A DNA stretch of 34,195 nt, from assembly GCA_026399575.1 (NCBI GenBank), contig JAPLQS010000027.1, positions 1 to 34,195 on the forward strand. Reading direction: 5' to 3'. The notes below the pieces were generated by a model that was given only the letters and a program-made list of their open reading frames with translations, was not told where the DNA came from and did not search any database. The position numbers and the translations under genes were made by a program. How positions within the stretch are numbered: position 1 is the stretch's first letter; each line of letters begins with the position of its first letter. Positions 14,255 to 22,936 of the stretch are shown here, piece by piece. This DNA comes from Nitrosospira sp. GTDB taxonomy: Bacteria > Pseudomonadota > Gammaproteobacteria > Burkholderiales > Nitrosomonadaceae.

Positions 14255-16369
14255 TCAGGTCTCTGCGCCCGCCATGCCGTTGTGGCGCAGTAGCGCATCG
14301 ATCTTTGGTTCGCGTCCACGGAATTCGATAAACGACTCCAGCGCCGGACGGCTCCCGCCTACTGCAAGAATTTCATCGCGAAAGCGCGCACCGGTCTCGG
14401 TGTTGACCACCCCACCTGTACGGCTTTCCTCAAACAGACTGTAGGCATCTGCAGACAACACTTCCGCCCACTTGTAGCTGTAATAACCCGCTGCATAACC
14501 GCCGGCGAAGATATGTGAAAAGCTGTTGGGAAAACGATTGAATTCCGGTGGGAGAATGACCGCAACCTGCTTACGGATCTCGTCCAGCAATTGCAGTACC
14601 GTTTTTTCACCGCCTGGATCAAAGGCGGAGTGCAGATGCATGTCGAACAGGGAAAACTCTATCTGCCGCAATGTTTGCAGGCCGCTCTGAAAATTCTTCG
14701 CTGCCAGCATCTTGTCGAACAGTTCCCGTGGCAAAGGCAAACCACTATCCACGTGTTGTGTCATGTCAGTCAGTACTTCCCACTCCCAGCAGAAGTTTTC
14801 CATAAACTGGCTGGGCAATTCCACTGCATCCCATTCCACCCCGTTGATGCCCGACACACCCAGGTCTTCTACCTGAGTGAGCAGGTGGTGCAGACCGTGA
14901 CCGAATTCATGGAATAAGGTGATGACTTCATCATGGGTGAACAGGGCTGGCCGCATTTGTCCATTGAGATTGACGGGTGCAGCGAAATTGCAGGTGAGGT
15001 AGGTCACCGGTAGCTGCACACGCTGCTCGCCGCTTCCTTCAACTCCAATGCGGCGGCGGGTAATGGCATCGTCCATCCACGCACCGCCACGCTTGCCGGA
15101 GCGCGCGTAGAGATCGATGTAAAACTGTCCGATCAATTTTCCTTCGGCGTCACTGATATTGAAAAACTTCACATCAGGGTGCCACAGCTGGATGCCGGTT
15201 GATGCCTCGGCCGGCACAATGGTGATGCCATAAAGGTGCTCCACCAGTTTGAACATGCCCGGCAGCACCTTGGTTTCAGGGAAATACTGCTTCACTTCCT
15301 GGTCGGAGAATGCATAGCGCTCAAGGCGCAGCTTTTCGCTGGCATAAGCCAGGTCCCATGATTCCAGATTCTTCAACCCCAGTTTGTCCGCAGCGAACTG
15401 GCGCAACTCTTGCAGATCACGCTCGGCGTAAGGTCTGGCTTTGAGGGCAAGCTCGCCAAGAAAATCCAGCACCTGTTTGGGCATGGCAGCCATTTTCGTT
15501 GCCAGTGACACCTCGGCATAGCAGTCGAATCCAAGCAGTTGCGCTTCCTCCTTGCGCAATGCCAGGATCTTGCCGATAAGCGGGGTATTATCCCAGTCCG
15601 CTACATTACCGGAGGGCGGAGCAGGTGTGCCGATCTCGCTGGCACGGGTGGAATAGGCACGATACATTTTCTCACGCAGTGCGCGGGAGTCAGCGTACTG
15701 CATAACCGGTTGGTAGGAAGGTGCATGCAGCGTGAATTTCCAGCCTGAAGTGTTATCTTTTTCAGTAGCCTCCCTGGCCGTTTGCAGCACATCCTCCGGA
15801 ATGCCGGCTACTTCAGCAGTGTTGTCGATAATCAGCGCAAAACTATTGGTTGCATCCAGCAGGTTGTCGCTGAATCTGGCACAGAGCGCAGACAACTCTT
15901 CCTGAATGCGGAGAAAACGCTCCTTCTTTTCAGGTGACAATTCCGCTCCGCCCAGGCGGAAGTCGCGCAATTCATTTTCGATTATTTTTTTGCGGGCACG
16001 GCTCAGGTTGTCAAATTCCGGATTGTTGCGCAGTCGTTTGAACTTCTCGAACAACACCTGGTCTTGCGCCAATTCGGCGAAATACTGGGTGACCAGCGGC
16101 AGGTTGGCGTTGTACACCTCGCGCAGTTCCGGGTTGTTCATCACGGCATTCAAGTGCGACACCTGCCCCCAGGCGCGCGACAGGTGCTCGTTGGCATCCT
16201 CCATCGGCTGCACGAAATTCCGCCAAGTTGGTGCGGCAGCATCGCTGCGTGCCTGGCCGACAGCCGTACGGCCAGCGGCCAGCAGTTGTGCTATCGCCGG
16301 GGTGATATGTTCGGTTCGGATGTCCGCAAAGCGCGGTAGTCCGGAGAAATCGAGCAGGGGACTGGTCAT
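14255..16369 (-). CDS. prlC: Oligopeptidase A (M3 family)
   Basis: This 704-residue cytosolic zinc peptidase degrades short peptides, including cleaved signal peptides and proteasome-like debris from ATP-dependent proteases. The zinc site is H487-E-F-G-H491 in LFHEFGHGLHH, and the third ligand is Glu517 in DAVELPSQFMENF, with the spacing of the thimet-oligopeptidase family. The helical N-terminal half carries the typical start LLDFSGLPRFADIRTEHITPAI. The C-terminal FSHIFAGGYAAGYYSYKWAEVLSAD supplies the substrate-binding Tyr and Gly-rich loop. The length matches E. coli PrlC (680) with a small extension. It lies 68 bases after pyrC', so it may be read partly from the upstream pyrimidine operon. 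Confidence 0.95.
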   Translation of the reverse strand: MTSPLLDFSGLPRFADIRTEHITPAIAQLLAAGRTAVGQARSDAAAPTWRNFVQPMEDANEHLSRAWGQVSHLNAVMNNPELREVYNANLPLVTQYFAELAQDQVLFEKFKRLRNNPEFDNLSRARKKIIENELRDFRLGGAELSPEKKERFLRIQEELSALCARFSDNLLDATNSFALIIDNTAEVAGIPEDVLQTAREATEKDNTSGWKFTLHAPSYQPVMQYADSRALREKMYRAYSTRASEIGTPAPPSGNVADWDNTPLIGKILALRKEEAQLLGFDCYAEVSLATKMAAMPKQVLDFLGELALKARPYAERDLQELRQFAADKLGLKNLESWDLAYASEKLRLERYAFSDQEVKQYFPETKVLPGMFKLVEHLYGITIVPAEASTGIQLWHPDVKFFNISDAEGKLIGQFYIDLYARSGKRGGAWMDDAITRRRIGVEGSGEQRVQLPVTYLTCNFAAPVNLNGQMRPALFTHDEVITLFHEFGHGLHHLLTQVEDLGVSGINGVEWDAVELPSQFMENFCWEWEVLTDMTQHVDSGLPLPRELFDKMLAAKNFQSGLQTLRQIEFSLFDMHLHSAFDPGGEKTVLQLLDEIRKQVAVILPPEFNRFPNSFSHIFAGGYAAGYYSYKWAEVLSADAYSLFEESRTGGVVNTETGARFRDEILAVGGSRPALESFIEFRGREPKIDALLRHNGMAGAET

Positions 16370-16437
16370 GCTAACCTGTAAAAGGTGGTTTCAACTGTGT
16401 CAGTTTGGGGGAAACAGATAGGTGCTACAACGAGGGG

Positions 16438-17712
16438 CTAATTTTCGTACACGATGCTGCCGTCAACCAGAGTATATTTTACCCTGCCTTGCAGTTCCAT
16501 ACCCAGGAACGGTGTATTTTTCCCTTGGCTTTTAAGCGCGGCTGCTTCCACTTTCCAATAATGGCTGGGATCGAAAATGCACAGGTCGGCAGCGGTACCG
16601 GCGGATAGATGGCCGGCATCCACACCGAGTATTCTGGCGGGCTCCACGGTAATCTTGGCCAGCGCCGCAGACAGCGGCATTTTCATTTCCAGCGCCCACT
16701 TCAAAGTAAGCGGCAGCAGCAATTCCAGACCAGTGGCACCGACCTCGGCTTCACCGAAAGGCAACAGTTTGGCATCTTCATCCACCGGCGCGTGGTCGGA
16801 ACAGACCGCATCGATGGTGCCATCCCTCAAACCGGCACGCAGCGCATCACGGTCACTCAATCCGCGCAACGGCGGCACCAGATGGCAATTGGAATCGAAG
16901 AAGCCGATATCCATTTCGGAGAGATGCAGGTGATTGATCGCCACATCGCAGGTGATGGACAGACCCTGCTGCCTGGCCGCGCGCACCATGGCGACGCCCT
17001 CCGCGCTGGACAGCCGGCACAAATGTATTCTGGCGCCGGTTTCTCTTGCCAGCAGAACGATATTTGACAGGGCAATCGTCTCCGCGCATACGGGAATTGC
17101 CGGTAGACCCAGGCGGGTCGCCACTTCACCATCATGAGCCACACCATTATTGGCGAGACTAACATCCTGAGGGCGCAGCCATACACCAAAGCCGAAGGTG
17201 GCGGCATACTGCATCGCCTGCATCATGACCAGCGTGTTGGTGAGGGGCGCATCGGATTGACCGAAAGCAACGCAGCCCGCATCGCGTAATTCGGCCATTT
17301 CGGTCAAGCGCTCACCTTTCAGGCCTTGAGTCAGTGCGCCGATGGGATAAACGTGTGTTTGATTGAGGCTGCGGGCGCGGTGCTTGAGCATTTCCACCAG
17401 TCCCGGCTCATCCAATGGGGGATCGGTATCAGGCGGGCAGGCCAGGCTGGTGACGCCACCCGCCACCGCTGCATCCATCTCCGATTCGAGCGTGGCCTTG
17501 TATTCAAAACCTGGTTCACGCAGTCGCGCCGACAGATCGACCAGACCAGGGCATACCACCAGCCCTTTTGCATCTATCACGCGATTGGCCTGAAAGCCGT
17601 TCGGTACGGCACCGGTTGCAACAATTTTCCCGGCGGCGATGAACACGTCCATGACGGCATCAATTCCGTTCTTGGGATCAATCAGGTGTCCGCTTTTAAT
17701 CTGGATTTTCAT
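16438..17712 (-). CDS. pyrC': Dihydroorotase-like protein PyrC' (PyrX), probably catalytically inactive
   Basis: This 424-residue type-I dihydroorotase homologue sits 8 bases after pyrB. The fold is clear (MKIQIKSGHLIDP, GLVVCPGLVDL, CSDHAPVDED, EPARILG). However, the metal-binding HxH of active enzymes (DxHxHLREPG) reads D-L-S61-A-R63-L-R-E-P-G here. The later ligand His of the HxSxA block is Arg (LCRLSSAEG), and DHAPH has become DHAPV. Loss of these ligands is typical of the pseudo-dihydroorotase PyrC' of Pseudomonas, which assembles with PyrB and is needed for aspartate carbamoyltransferase activity. The same scaffold role is inferred here. A separate active dihydroorotase must be encoded elsewhere in the genome. 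Confidence 0.9.
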   Translation of the reverse strand: MKIQIKSGHLIDPKNGIDAVMDVFIAAGKIVATGAVPNGFQANRVIDAKGLVVCPGLVDLSARLREPGFEYKATLESEMDAAVAGGVTSLACPPDTDPPLDEPGLVEMLKHRARSLNQTHVYPIGALTQGLKGERLTEMAELRDAGCVAFGQSDAPLTNTLVMMQAMQYAATFGFGVWLRPQDVSLANNGVAHDGEVATRLGLPAIPVCAETIALSNIVLLARETGARIHLCRLSSAEGVAMVRAARQQGLSITCDVAINHLHLSEMDIGFFDSNCHLVPPLRGLSDRDALRAGLRDGTIDAVCSDHAPVDEDAKLLPFGEAEVGATGLELLLPLTLKWALEMKMPLSAALAKITVEPARILGVDAGHLSAGTAADLCIFDPSHYWKVEAAALKSQGKNTPFLGMELQGRVKYTLVDGSIVYEN

Positions 17713-17720
17713 ATGGTTTT

Positions 17721-18671
17721 TCAGTTTCCGGCCAGAATCGACATCACCGCCATCCGTACCGCGATGCCGAACGTCACCTGCGGCAATATCACCGACTGTT
17801 TGCCATCGGCCACGGCGGAATCAATTTCAATGCCACGATTCATCGGTCCGGGGTGCAGCACAATGGCGTCGTGCCTGGCAAGTGCCAGTTTTTCCTGCGT
17901 CAGTCCGTAGTACTTGAAGTATTCCTCCGCGCTGGGGAGGCGTGCGCCCAGCATGCGTTCATTTTGCAAGCGCAGCATCAGCAGCACATCGACGTCTTTC
18001 AATCCCTGCGCCATGTCATGGTAGACATGCACACCCAGGCGCTCGACTTTGGTGGGCAGCAGGGTTTTAGGTGCGATGACCCGCACCTCCGGCACACCCA
18101 GTGTGGTCAGCGCGTGTATCTGTGAGCGCGCCACCCGTGAGTGCAGGATATCGCCAACGATGGCTACGCGCAGATTATGAAAATCGCGTTTGTAGTGGCG
18201 GATGGTGAACATATCGAGCAACGCCTGGGTGGGGTGCGCGTGACGTCCATCGCCGGCGTTGATAACGTGAATCTCGGGCCGTACATGCCGCGCGATCAAA
18301 TGTGCCGCACCACTTTGTGAGTGCCGTACGATGAACATGTCGGCATGCATGGCCGAGAGATTGTCTACCGTATCCAGCAGCGTTTCCCCTTTGGATTGGG
18401 AGGAGGCCGCGATGTTGAGATTGACCACATCCGCTGACAGGCGTTTGGCGGCAATTTCGAAGGTGGTGCGGGTACGGGTGCTGGGTTCAAAGAACAGGTT
18501 GAAGATGGATTTTCCGCGCAGCAGCGGGACTTTCTTGATGTCACGCTCGGTGACGCCGACAAAGGATTCGGCGGTGTCGAGTATGTTCAGCAGAATGGAA
18601 GCAGGTAGCCCCTCGGTAGTGAGAAGGTGTTGCAGTTCGCCATGTTTATTTAGCTGCGGATTATTATTCAT
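17721..18671 (-). CDS. pyrB: Aspartate carbamoyltransferase catalytic subunit
   Basis: This 316-residue enzyme condenses carbamoyl phosphate with aspartate, the first committed step of pyrimidine synthesis. The carbamoyl-phosphate site is [13 protein letters not shown] (60-72, with S64-T-R-T-R68). [15 protein letters not shown] follows, and the aspartate-binding LRLQNERM and [12 protein letters not shown] (the 240s-type loop) are intact. No regulatory pyrI is present in the window, which fits the PyrB-PyrC' assembly found in pseudomonads and many betaproteobacteria. The start overlaps the pyrR stop by one base (TAATG), so the two genes are translationally coupled. Confidence 0.97.
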   Translation of the reverse strand: MNNNPQLNKHGELQHLLTTEGLPASILLNILDTAESFVGVTERDIKKVPLLRGKSIFNLFFEPSTRTRTTFEIAAKRLSADVVNLNIAASSQSKGETLLDTVDNLSAMHADMFIVRHSQSGAAHLIARHVRPEIHVINAGDGRHAHPTQALLDMFTIRHYKRDFHNLRVAIVGDILHSRVARSQIHALTTLGVPEVRVIAPKTLLPTKVERLGVHVYHDMAQGLKDVDVLLMLRLQNERMLGARLPSAEEYFKYYGLTQEKLALARHDAIVLHPGPMNRGIEIDSAVADGKQSVILPQVTFGIAVRMAVMSILAGN

Positions 18672-19186
18672 TATCCCGGAAGGCTTCTGTCATACAGACT
18701 CAGACTCAATTTTCCGTCATTGCTGCGTTCCAGCGCCAGCATTTTATGCTGCGGCAGGGCAAGTGTCGCACCCACATACTGGGCGGCGATGGGCAACTCT
18801 CTGCCGCCCCGGTCTATCAATGCGGCAAGGCGGATGCTGGCCGGGCGACCGTAATCGAACAGCTCGTTGACGGCGGCGCGGATGGTGCGGCCGGTGTAGA
18901 GTACGTCGTCCACCAGGATGATGTGGCTGCCTTCCACCTCGAATGGGATGTCCGAAGGCTTGACCTGGGGGTGCAGACCGATTTGACCGAAATCGTCACG
19001 ATAGAATGAAACATCCAGCGTGCCCAGCGGAAGCGTCAATCCCAAGTCTTGATGCAGCCGCTCTGCCAGCCATACGCCGCCGGTATAAATGCCCACCAGG
19101 GCGGTGTTGCCGGAAATCTCGGGTCGCATTTTCCCGGTCAGGTCGGCAAGCAGTTGTTCTGCGTCAGGCAAGTGCATAATGTCCAT
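18671..19186 (-). CDS. pyrR: PyrR bifunctional pyrimidine regulator/uracil phosphoribosyltransferase
   Basis: This PRTase-fold protein of 171 residues has the PRPP-binding motif [11 protein letters not shown] at residues 91-101, preceded by the PyrR-type [11 protein letters not shown]. In Bacillus PyrR binds pyr mRNA and attenuates the operon in response to UMP. In many proteobacteria RNA binding is unproven. No attenuator structure was identified here. Two starts are possible, ATG 19186 and ATG 19177, and both overlap the end of ruvX. A GGA lies 4 bases before the second, and the family length fits either. The longer frame to 19306 adds residues unlike any PyrR and is rejected. Confidence 0.9.
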   Translation of the reverse strand: MDIMHLPDAEQLLADLTGKMRPEISGNTALVGIYTGGVWLAERLHQDLGLTLPLGTLDVSFYRDDFGQIGLHPQVKPSDIPFEVEGSHIILVDDVLYTGRTIRAAVNELFDYGRPASIRLAALIDRGGRELPIAAQYVGATLALPQHKMLALERSNDGKLSLSLYDRSLPG

Positions 19187-19637
19187 CGAAATAAGATTGC
19201 AAGATCTGCTGCGCCGCCACCTGATCCAGCAGCGGTTTCTGTTTTCTCCCTTTGACGCCTGCTTCCCGCAGCGCTGTGCTGGCAGTAATGGAAGTATAGC
19301 GCTCATCCACCAGCGCAGTCTTGATATTGAAGCGGCCTTCCAGGCGGCGTGCGAAACGTCGGCTCAACCGGGTCAGTTCGTGCTCAGTGCCATCGGCATG
19401 CGTGGGCAACCCCACTACCAGCAGTACCGGTTGCCATTCTTCGATCAGTTTGGCGATGCTGTCAAAACGCCGCTCGGTAAGCACATCGCTCACTGTGGCA
19501 AGAGGATGCGCCAACCCCAGTTGCAGATCGCCCACCGCTACGCCGATGTGTTTTTCGCCGAAGTCGAACGCCATCACCGTTCCCGTGGGAGCGTGGCGTA
19601 TTTCAGGTGCCGAGTGTTGGTTTGCCTGATTCTGCAT
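19164..19637 (-). CDS. ruvX: RuvX/YqgF, putative pre-16S rRNA nuclease
   Basis: This 157-residue protein has an RNase H-like (YqgF) fold. Conserved elements are [15 protein letters not shown] (the first acidic residue in the DFG strand), VVGLP (start of the next strand), and [10 protein letters not shown], with a conserved Asp/Glu near residue 110. A C-terminal region [12 protein letters not shown] ends the domain. YqgF processes 16S rRNA 5' ends and was formerly called a putative Holliday junction resolvase. The gene lies 30 bases after yqgE, and its end overlaps the pyrR start. The yqgE-ruvX-pyrR-pyrB order is shared with Pseudomonas. Confidence 0.93.
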   Translation of the reverse strand: MQNQANQHSAPEIRHAPTGTVMAFDFGEKHIGVAVGDLQLGLAHPLATVSDVLTERRFDSIAKLIEEWQPVLLVVGLPTHADGTEHELTRLSRRFARRLEGRFNIKTALVDERYTSITASTALREAGVKGRKQKPLLDQVAAQQILQSYFDGHYALA

Positions 19638-19667
19638 GAAATGGCCAATTAGCGCTGAACAATGTTC

Positions 19668-20228
19668 TCAAGAATGCCCTACCTCATCCGACAGGCTGGA
19701 GAAATCAATTCCCAGCAATTGTATCGCCGCAGCCAGTCGTTGTTCGGATGGCAGTTCGAACATGATGCCGGGTGATGCGGGTACGGTGAGCCAGGCATTC
19801 TGCGCCAGTTCATGCTCAAGTTGGCCGGGCGCCCACCCTGAGTAGCCCAACGTCACCAGCGCCTGCCGAGGACCTCTTCCCTCCGCAATCGCCTGCAGGA
19901 TATCGAGCGAGGTAGTGAGGCCCACTTCCTGATTTATCGTCATGGTGGATTGCCAGCCATCTGCTGGTTGATGCAGCACGAAGCCGCGATCCAGTTGCAC
20001 CGGTCCGCCAAACAATACCGGTAATCCTTTAAGAGACGGGTTGGTAATGGGAATGCCAAGCTGGTCAAACATATCTTCCAGCATCAGTTCGGTGGGCCGG
20101 TTGACCACCAGGCCCAGCGCACCTTGTTCGTTGTGTTCGCAGATATAGGTGAGCGTCTTGGAAAATGAAGGGTCTGCCATGGCCGGCATGGCAATCAGAA
20201 AATGGTGGGTCAGATTGACGCTTTGCAT
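19668..20228 (-). CDS. yqgE: YqgE/AlgH family protein (UPF0301)
   Basis: This 186-residue protein starts [19 protein letters not shown], the standard UPF0301 N-terminus. Family blocks are [37 protein letters not shown] and [21 protein letters not shown]. Its function is not established; the AlgH name comes from an alginate regulation phenotype in Pseudomonas. The ATG at 20228 is preferred. A GTG-started extension to 20279 would begin upstream of the probable -10 box at 20253-20258, so it could not be made from that promoter. It is the first gene of the yqgE-ruvX-pyrR-pyrB-pyrC' operon. Confidence 0.92.
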   Translation of the reverse strand: MQSVNLTHHFLIAMPAMADPSFSKTLTYICEHNEQGALGLVVNRPTELMLEDMFDQLGIPITNPSLKGLPVLFGGPVQLDRGFVLHQPADGWQSTMTINQEVGLTTSLDILQAIAEGRGPRQALVTLGYSGWAPGQLEHELAQNAWLTVPASPGIMFELPSEQRLAAAIQLLGIDFSSLSDEVGHS

Positions 20229-20252
20229 GGATGTGTTAACTGCATGTTTGCC

Positions 20253-20281
20253 ATTGTAAACCGGTTGTCGTTTCTCCACAA
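20253..20281 (-). promoter_or_regulatory. Candidate sigma-70 promoter for the yqgE-ruvX-pyrRBC' operon
   Basis: On the minus strand there is a -35-like TTGTGG (20276-20281), a 17-bp spacer and TACAAT (20253-20258, 5 of 6 to consensus). The predicted start is near 20246, about 18 bases upstream of the yqgE ATG. The rest of the 377-bp gap up to the ComEA-like gene (20282-20605) holds the terminator described separately and no ORF I can support. Confidence 0.5.
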
Positions 20282-20492
20282 TTTTCAGGAATGGCGCGTT
20301 CGCCCGGATGCATTAATACTTGATGATCACGGGATAGACAGACCAGGAATAACCATTTCATGGATGGCCGCAGCAGGAACGGCCAGTAAATCATGAATCA
20401 TCAGGCTGCGCGACATGTTGCGCGAGAGATTTGCTGGAAGTAATGCTGGCTGCAGTCTTGTCAATCGAGATGCTGTTGAATCCGGCACAAAC

Positions 20493-20520
20493 AAAAAACC
20501 CCGGGTTGAGCCGGGGGTTT
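20493..20520 (-). terminator. Intrinsic terminator after the ComEA-like gene
   Basis: A strong GC hairpin, arms CCGGGGG/CCCCGG around a short loop (20499-20517), is followed on the minus strand by a run of six T. It lies about 85 bases past the stop of the minus-strand helix-hairpin-helix gene and upstream of the yqgE promoter. Confidence 0.85.
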
Positions 20521-20605
20521 CGCTGAACGGTATTTCTCAGTGAGGTTGCCACATGCCGGGTTTTCTCACCCTTCTGCCCATGGCTGCCTCTGCAACTATC
20601 TGCTC

Positions 20606-20905
20606 TTACTTGGCTGGGGCTACTGTCTTCAGTACGGTGGGGCCGGTGACTGTGATATCCCGGCGGAGTTGCTCCATATTCACGGTATGGTTATTGACGC
20701 CATCTACTCTCTCGATGTCGTCGACCCTTTTGAATGAGCCGGCTTTGGTACGATAGTCAATGATTGCCTTGGCCTTGGTGGAAGTGATGCCTGAATTTTT
20801 CAGGGTTTCAAGTTCGGCCTGAGTGGCGGTATTGATGTTGACATACGCGTAGGCGCTACTGCTGAATGCAAACAATGTGGCAATGATTATGAACAGATTT
20901 TTCAT
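20606..20905 (-). CDS. ComEA-like helix-hairpin-helix protein, exported
   Basis: This 99-residue protein has an N-terminal signal peptide (MKNLFIIIATLFAFSSSAYA, cleavage probably after residue 20). The mature part has ComEA-type double HhH motifs: VNINTATQAELETLKNSGITSTKAKAIIDYR, then GSFKRVDDIERVDGVN. In known ComEA proteins this domain binds DNA in the periplasm during natural transformation. Small exported HhH proteins of this type are common and often of unknown role, so competence is only inferred. A GGGGG element 5 bases upstream supports the ATG. The gene stands alone, with its own terminator downstream. Confidence 0.85.
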   Translation of the reverse strand: MKNLFIIIATLFAFSSSAYAYVNINTATQAELETLKNSGITSTKAKAIIDYRTKAGSFKRVDDIERVDGVNNHTVNMEQLRRDITVTGPTVLKTVAPAK

Positions 20906-21010
20906 GGTTTCCCCCTGAGTTAAAAATGGATAACTGGATCACAATAACACAAAATTCCTTTTTTTCCATAAAGTCTATAAATATATCCCGGGTTATCGGA
21001 ACCGATCGCT

Positions 21011-21916
21011 TTAGAAGCCGATTCCGAGGTAACCACCGGCAGTCAGGCCATCAATTCTGATGCCGTCGTTTCTGCCGCTGGTCAGGTGATAACGCGCATC
21101 AAGGCCGACAAAGAAGTCTTTCCAGACTCTGTATTCGGCGCCGCCAGCAAACATGATCCCTGGCTGCAATACCGTAATGGACGAAGATGGCGGGCTGACG
21201 ACATGAATGGCCAGACCGGCAGGGATAATCCAGGGTCTGAAGCGGCTGCCCTCCATGAATTTTATTTTCGGCGATGCAGCCAGAGTGAGCTGGCTGACAT
21301 GTACGCCATTATTATTGGTAAGACTATTGCCGGTTACGGTGGAACCGTATTCCTTGTACTCGAACATCAGTTCAGACATGACGCTGGTCTTGGGCGCCAG
21401 GCCCCAGACATCTTTGGTCAGGCCCCAGTCAAAGCCCGCACCGACATACCACGCATTTTTATCCGCTACACCTCCTCCGGTACCAGCGCCACTACTTAGT
21501 ATGGATACGCCGTTACGGCTATGATCGGCATGCGCATAACCACCGCGGAAGAACAGCATGCGGCTCTTGCGACCGCTCTGTTGATCCAAAACATCCGCCA
21601 TTTCTATCGCATGTGCCACTTTTTCATGGGCTGATCTTGTATATTCTTTGGCTTGCGACGCCTTTTCTTCGATCCGTATCGTTTTTTCTTCGATCGCCAT
21701 GACTTTCTGCGCTTCCCGGGCGGATTCGGATTTCACCTGGTTCAGCTCACTCTGGAGAACTTTCAGTTGAGCTTCCATTTGTTTGAGTGCCCGTTCCAGA
21801 GCCTGGGTTCTTGCGTCCTGGGCAGAAGCCGGTGGCGCAATCGCTGCCATGACAATAACGAGTGAACCGACAGACACGCGAATGGCTAGCCGTGTTTTAT
21901 CAAGAAAATGTTTCAT
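21011..21916 (-). CDS. Outer-membrane beta-barrel protein with N-terminal coiled coil
   Basis: This 301-residue exported protein has a signal peptide ending near APPASAQ (residue ~33). A heptad-like coiled coil follows at residues ~36-95 (ALERALKQMEAQLKVLQSEL, then VMAIEEKTIRIEEKASQA). Residues ~120-301 alternate hydrophobic and polar residues, as in an OMP barrel. The protein ends in the sequence LGIGF, whose terminal aromatic residue is the signal for BAM-mediated assembly. The barrel resembles small outer-membrane proteins of the OmpA/OmpW or surface-antigen type. I do not recognise the family name. A perfect AAGGAGG lies 8 bases before the ATG. The next gene upstream on the same strand is Rrf2, separated by 361 bases. 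Confidence 0.72.
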   Translation of the reverse strand: MKHFLDKTRLAIRVSVGSLVIVMAAIAPPASAQDARTQALERALKQMEAQLKVLQSELNQVKSESAREAQKVMAIEEKTIRIEEKASQAKEYTRSAHEKVAHAIEMADVLDQQSGRKSRMLFFRGGYAHADHSRNGVSILSSGAGTGGGVADKNAWYVGAGFDWGLTKDVWGLAPKTSVMSELMFEYKEYGSTVTGNSLTNNNGVHVSQLTLAASPKIKFMEGSRFRPWIIPAGLAIHVVSPPSSSITVLQPGIMFAGGAEYRVWKDFFVGLDARYHLTSGRNDGIRIDGLTAGGYLGIGF

Positions 21917-22095
21917 TTAGCTTTCCTCCTTAACTATCGAATTTTGTTTTATCAAGCACTGTTTCAGCTGTGGCAGCGGCGGAAAGCAGCAGGGAAATTC
22001 AAAACAAGGCAACGAATTACAGTTTTTCATGCGATACCCGCCTTTCGATGGGATATCAAAAGAGATAACAAGCTATCTATATCTCAATATGGCCG

Positions 22096-22125
22096 ATGTT
22101 ACGCGCGGCTGGAAATAAATGTCAA
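22096..22125 (-). promoter_or_regulatory. Candidate promoter for the outer-membrane protein gene
   Basis: On the minus strand there is a perfect TTGACA (22120-22125), an 18-bp spacer and TAACAT (22096-22101), about 180 bases upstream of the ATG. The resulting long leader is unusual. The rest of the 361-bp gap (21917-22277) holds the hairpin at 22178-22207 and no ORF I can support. Confidence 0.4.
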
Positions 22126-22177
22126 CAAATTTTTTGGAGGAAGAAGTTGGTGCGGAGCTATTCTGCCGGTTGGCAGA

Positions 22178-22207
22178 CAGGGATGGAGCTAGATTTGATC
22201 ATCCCTG
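22178..22207. repeat. Hairpin downstream of Rrf2
   Basis: Perfect 8-base inverted repeats CAGGGATG (22178-22185) and CATCCCTG (22200-22207) are separated by 14 bases, 70 bases past the Rrf2 stop. No T-run follows on the minus strand, so intrinsic termination is not assured. Confidence 0.35.
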
Positions 22208-22277
22208 AGAAGCATGAAAAACCAGAGGGAAGACGGTTTGGAGTGCTACCCGATTCGCCTGGCGGGATAAAGCGGAA

Positions 22278-22748
22278 TTATGCGCGCGGCTTGAGTTCGC
22301 CCAGCACTGCCGCAGGCAGGTCGGTCAGTTGATATTTGCCGCTCATTACTGCAGCAGCGAGAATATCGAGGGTCTGATCTTTCAGCAGCCTTACAATTTC
22401 CTGCTTGATTGGAGACCACTTCGCATGCATCGGGCAGGGCACCTTGTCGCTGCAAATCTTGAGTCCCAGCACACAATCCTCAGTAAACCCAGGGCCTTCG
22501 GTAATGAGGACGATTTGCATCAAAGTGATTTTTTCGCCATCTTCCCGCAGACAGAAGCCGCCTTGCTTGCCACGGTAGGAGTAAAGCAGGTTGCCCCTGC
22601 ACAGGTTTTGCAGCACCTTGGCGAGATAGGTGGGCGGCGCCCCCAGATTCTCGGCAATGGTACGATTCAATACCGACACGCCACGAGGCTGCGTGGCCAT
22701 GTAAATGAGCGCCTGAATGGCGTACTGAGTGGTGCGGGATAGAATCAT
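22278..22748 (-). CDS. Rrf2-family regulator with probable Fe-S cysteine triad
   Basis: This 156-residue winged-helix regulator starts MILSRTTQYAIQALIYMA, as Rrf2 proteins do. The recognition helix region is APPTYLAKVLQNLCRGNLLYSYRGKQGGFCL. Cys92, Cys99 and Cys105 (in DCVLGLKICSDKVPCPMH) occur where IscR, NsrR and RsrR bind an iron-sulfur cluster; the spacing C-x6-C-x5-C is close to theirs. It should sense redox, iron-sulfur or nitric-oxide status, but no target operon (isc, nor) is adjacent. Two extra cysteines (50 and 66) lie in the wing. It diverges from aat across 188 bases. Confidence 0.88.
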   Translation of the reverse strand: MILSRTTQYAIQALIYMATQPRGVSVLNRTIAENLGAPPTYLAKVLQNLCRGNLLYSYRGKQGGFCLREDGEKITLMQIVLITEGPGFTEDCVLGLKICSDKVPCPMHAKWSPIKQEIVRLLKDQTLDILAAAVMSGKYQLTDLPAAVLGELKPRA

Positions 22749-22822
22749 CGGAGTTCTCTATTTTTGTGAGATTTCAATTGCCTGCGGGAAAGCAACATCG
22801 CCGCGCTACAAAGGATGCGGTT

Positions 22823-22851
22823 ATCTTAATATCAAATCAGTATATTGTAAA
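22823..22851 (-). promoter_or_regulatory. Candidate promoter for the Rrf2 gene
   Basis: On the minus strand there is TTTACA (22846-22851, 5 of 6 to consensus), a 17-bp spacer and TAAGAT (22823-22828). A second TTTACA copy lies 8 bases upstream (22854-22859), so the -35 lies in a short tandem repeat. That could be a binding site for the regulator itself. Confidence 0.4.
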
Positions 22852-22936
22852 ATTGTAAATGAGGGGATTGTTCTTCTTTTCCTTTACGCCAGGTATGACG
22901 GGCATTTGATCAACGACTGTTAAATTTTTCTGCCAA

